Source of the DNA: a virus
IMG/VR virus record: IMGVR_UViG_3300044726_000053
Coordinates: 1-39,939 of that record
Reading direction: 5' to 3' (one strand)
DNA: 39,939 bases
Below, piece by piece: positions 39,838-39,939 of the stretch. Positions within the stretch are counted from its first letter, which is position 1; the number at the start of each line of letters is the position of its first letter. Both the position numbers and the translations under genes were made by a program. The notes under the pieces are model-generated. The model did not search any database, was not told where the DNA came from, and saw only the letters and a list, made by a program, of their open reading frames with translations.

Positions 39838-39939
39838 CTAAGTGAATTTCAGGATGGATGCGTAATCAATCTTCTCGGCTTCTTGACGTTCTTTCCGCCG
39901 CTTAAATCGGCGGGTATCACGCGAGGAGTGCGGCCCCGG
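39838..39939 (-). CDS. C-terminal end of a head gene (partial; portal or MuF candidate)
   Basis: The last 33 codons of a gene entering from the right edge, ending DYASILKFT and rich in Arg/Lys/Glu (SRDTRRFKRRKERQEAEK). It precedes the ParB-fold gene by two bases. The head order of phages makes portal or MuF likely, but the fragment has no diagnostic motif. Confidence 0.4.
   Translation of the reverse strand, partial: PGPHSSRDTRRFKRRKERQEAEKIDYASILKFT

Overview
The window is a fragment of a tailed double-stranded DNA bacteriophage, most likely a siphovirus. It has a HK97-type major capsid gene, an XkdF-like prohead protease, head-tail connectors, one tail-tube gene, a frameshifted tail assembly chaperone pair, a 1407-residue tape-measure gene and no recognisable sheath gene. 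Every supported gene lies on the minus strand, so the window reads from right to left as head, tail, tail tip and fibres, lysis, then replication. Many genes are coupled by ATGA or TAATG stop/start overlaps. Ribosome-binding sites are AAGGAG/GGAG-like and promoters are sigma70-like (TTGACA, 17-base spacer). This fits a bacterial, probably Gram-negative, host, but nothing here identifies the host. No integrase, repressor, tRNA, IS element or CRISPR array was seen, so lifestyle is undetermined.

Layout in order of transcription. Positions 39939-35099 hold the 3' end of an unidentified gene, a ParB-fold putative virion effector, a collagen-like small protein, a Pro/Gly-rich repeat protein, the XkdF-like protease, a scaffold-like protein and the major capsid protein, followed by a strong hairpin terminator. 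Positions 35003-32550 hold connector and tail-completion genes, including two 53-residue proteins. Positions 32547-29708 hold an inserted block of three glycosyltransferases and one methyltransferase inside the structural operon. Positions 29681-22726 hold an Ig/TIG-domain structural protein, the tail tube, a G/GT chaperone pair with an A AAA AAA slippery site, and the tape measure. Positions 22726-8193 hold a large tail-tip and fibre region rich in Ig-like, propeller-like and duplicated domains. Positions 8162-7603 hold a divergent GH24-type lysozyme followed by a two-membrane-segment putative holin of 48 residues. Positions 7539-1 hold the DNA-metabolism side: a Ycf46-like AAA+ ATPase, a primosomal HTH protein, a DnaC-like loader lacking the usual Walker residues, a DnaB-type helicase, a YkgJ-like cysteine-cluster protein and the start of a probable DNA methyltransferase.

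The strongest signal not explained by genes is a family of thirteen near-identical 16-base imperfect palindromes (consensus TTGCAATCAATTGCAA) scattered over the whole window. Four are intergenic: one abuts the -35 box of a good promoter and another abuts a TATACT box. Nine are inside genes, and all nine are read in the same codon frame as Gln-(Ser/Leu)-(Ile/Thr/Ser)-Ala. They look like dispersed binding sites for one DNA-binding protein, in the manner of an operator or stoperator network, but the protein is not identified in this window.
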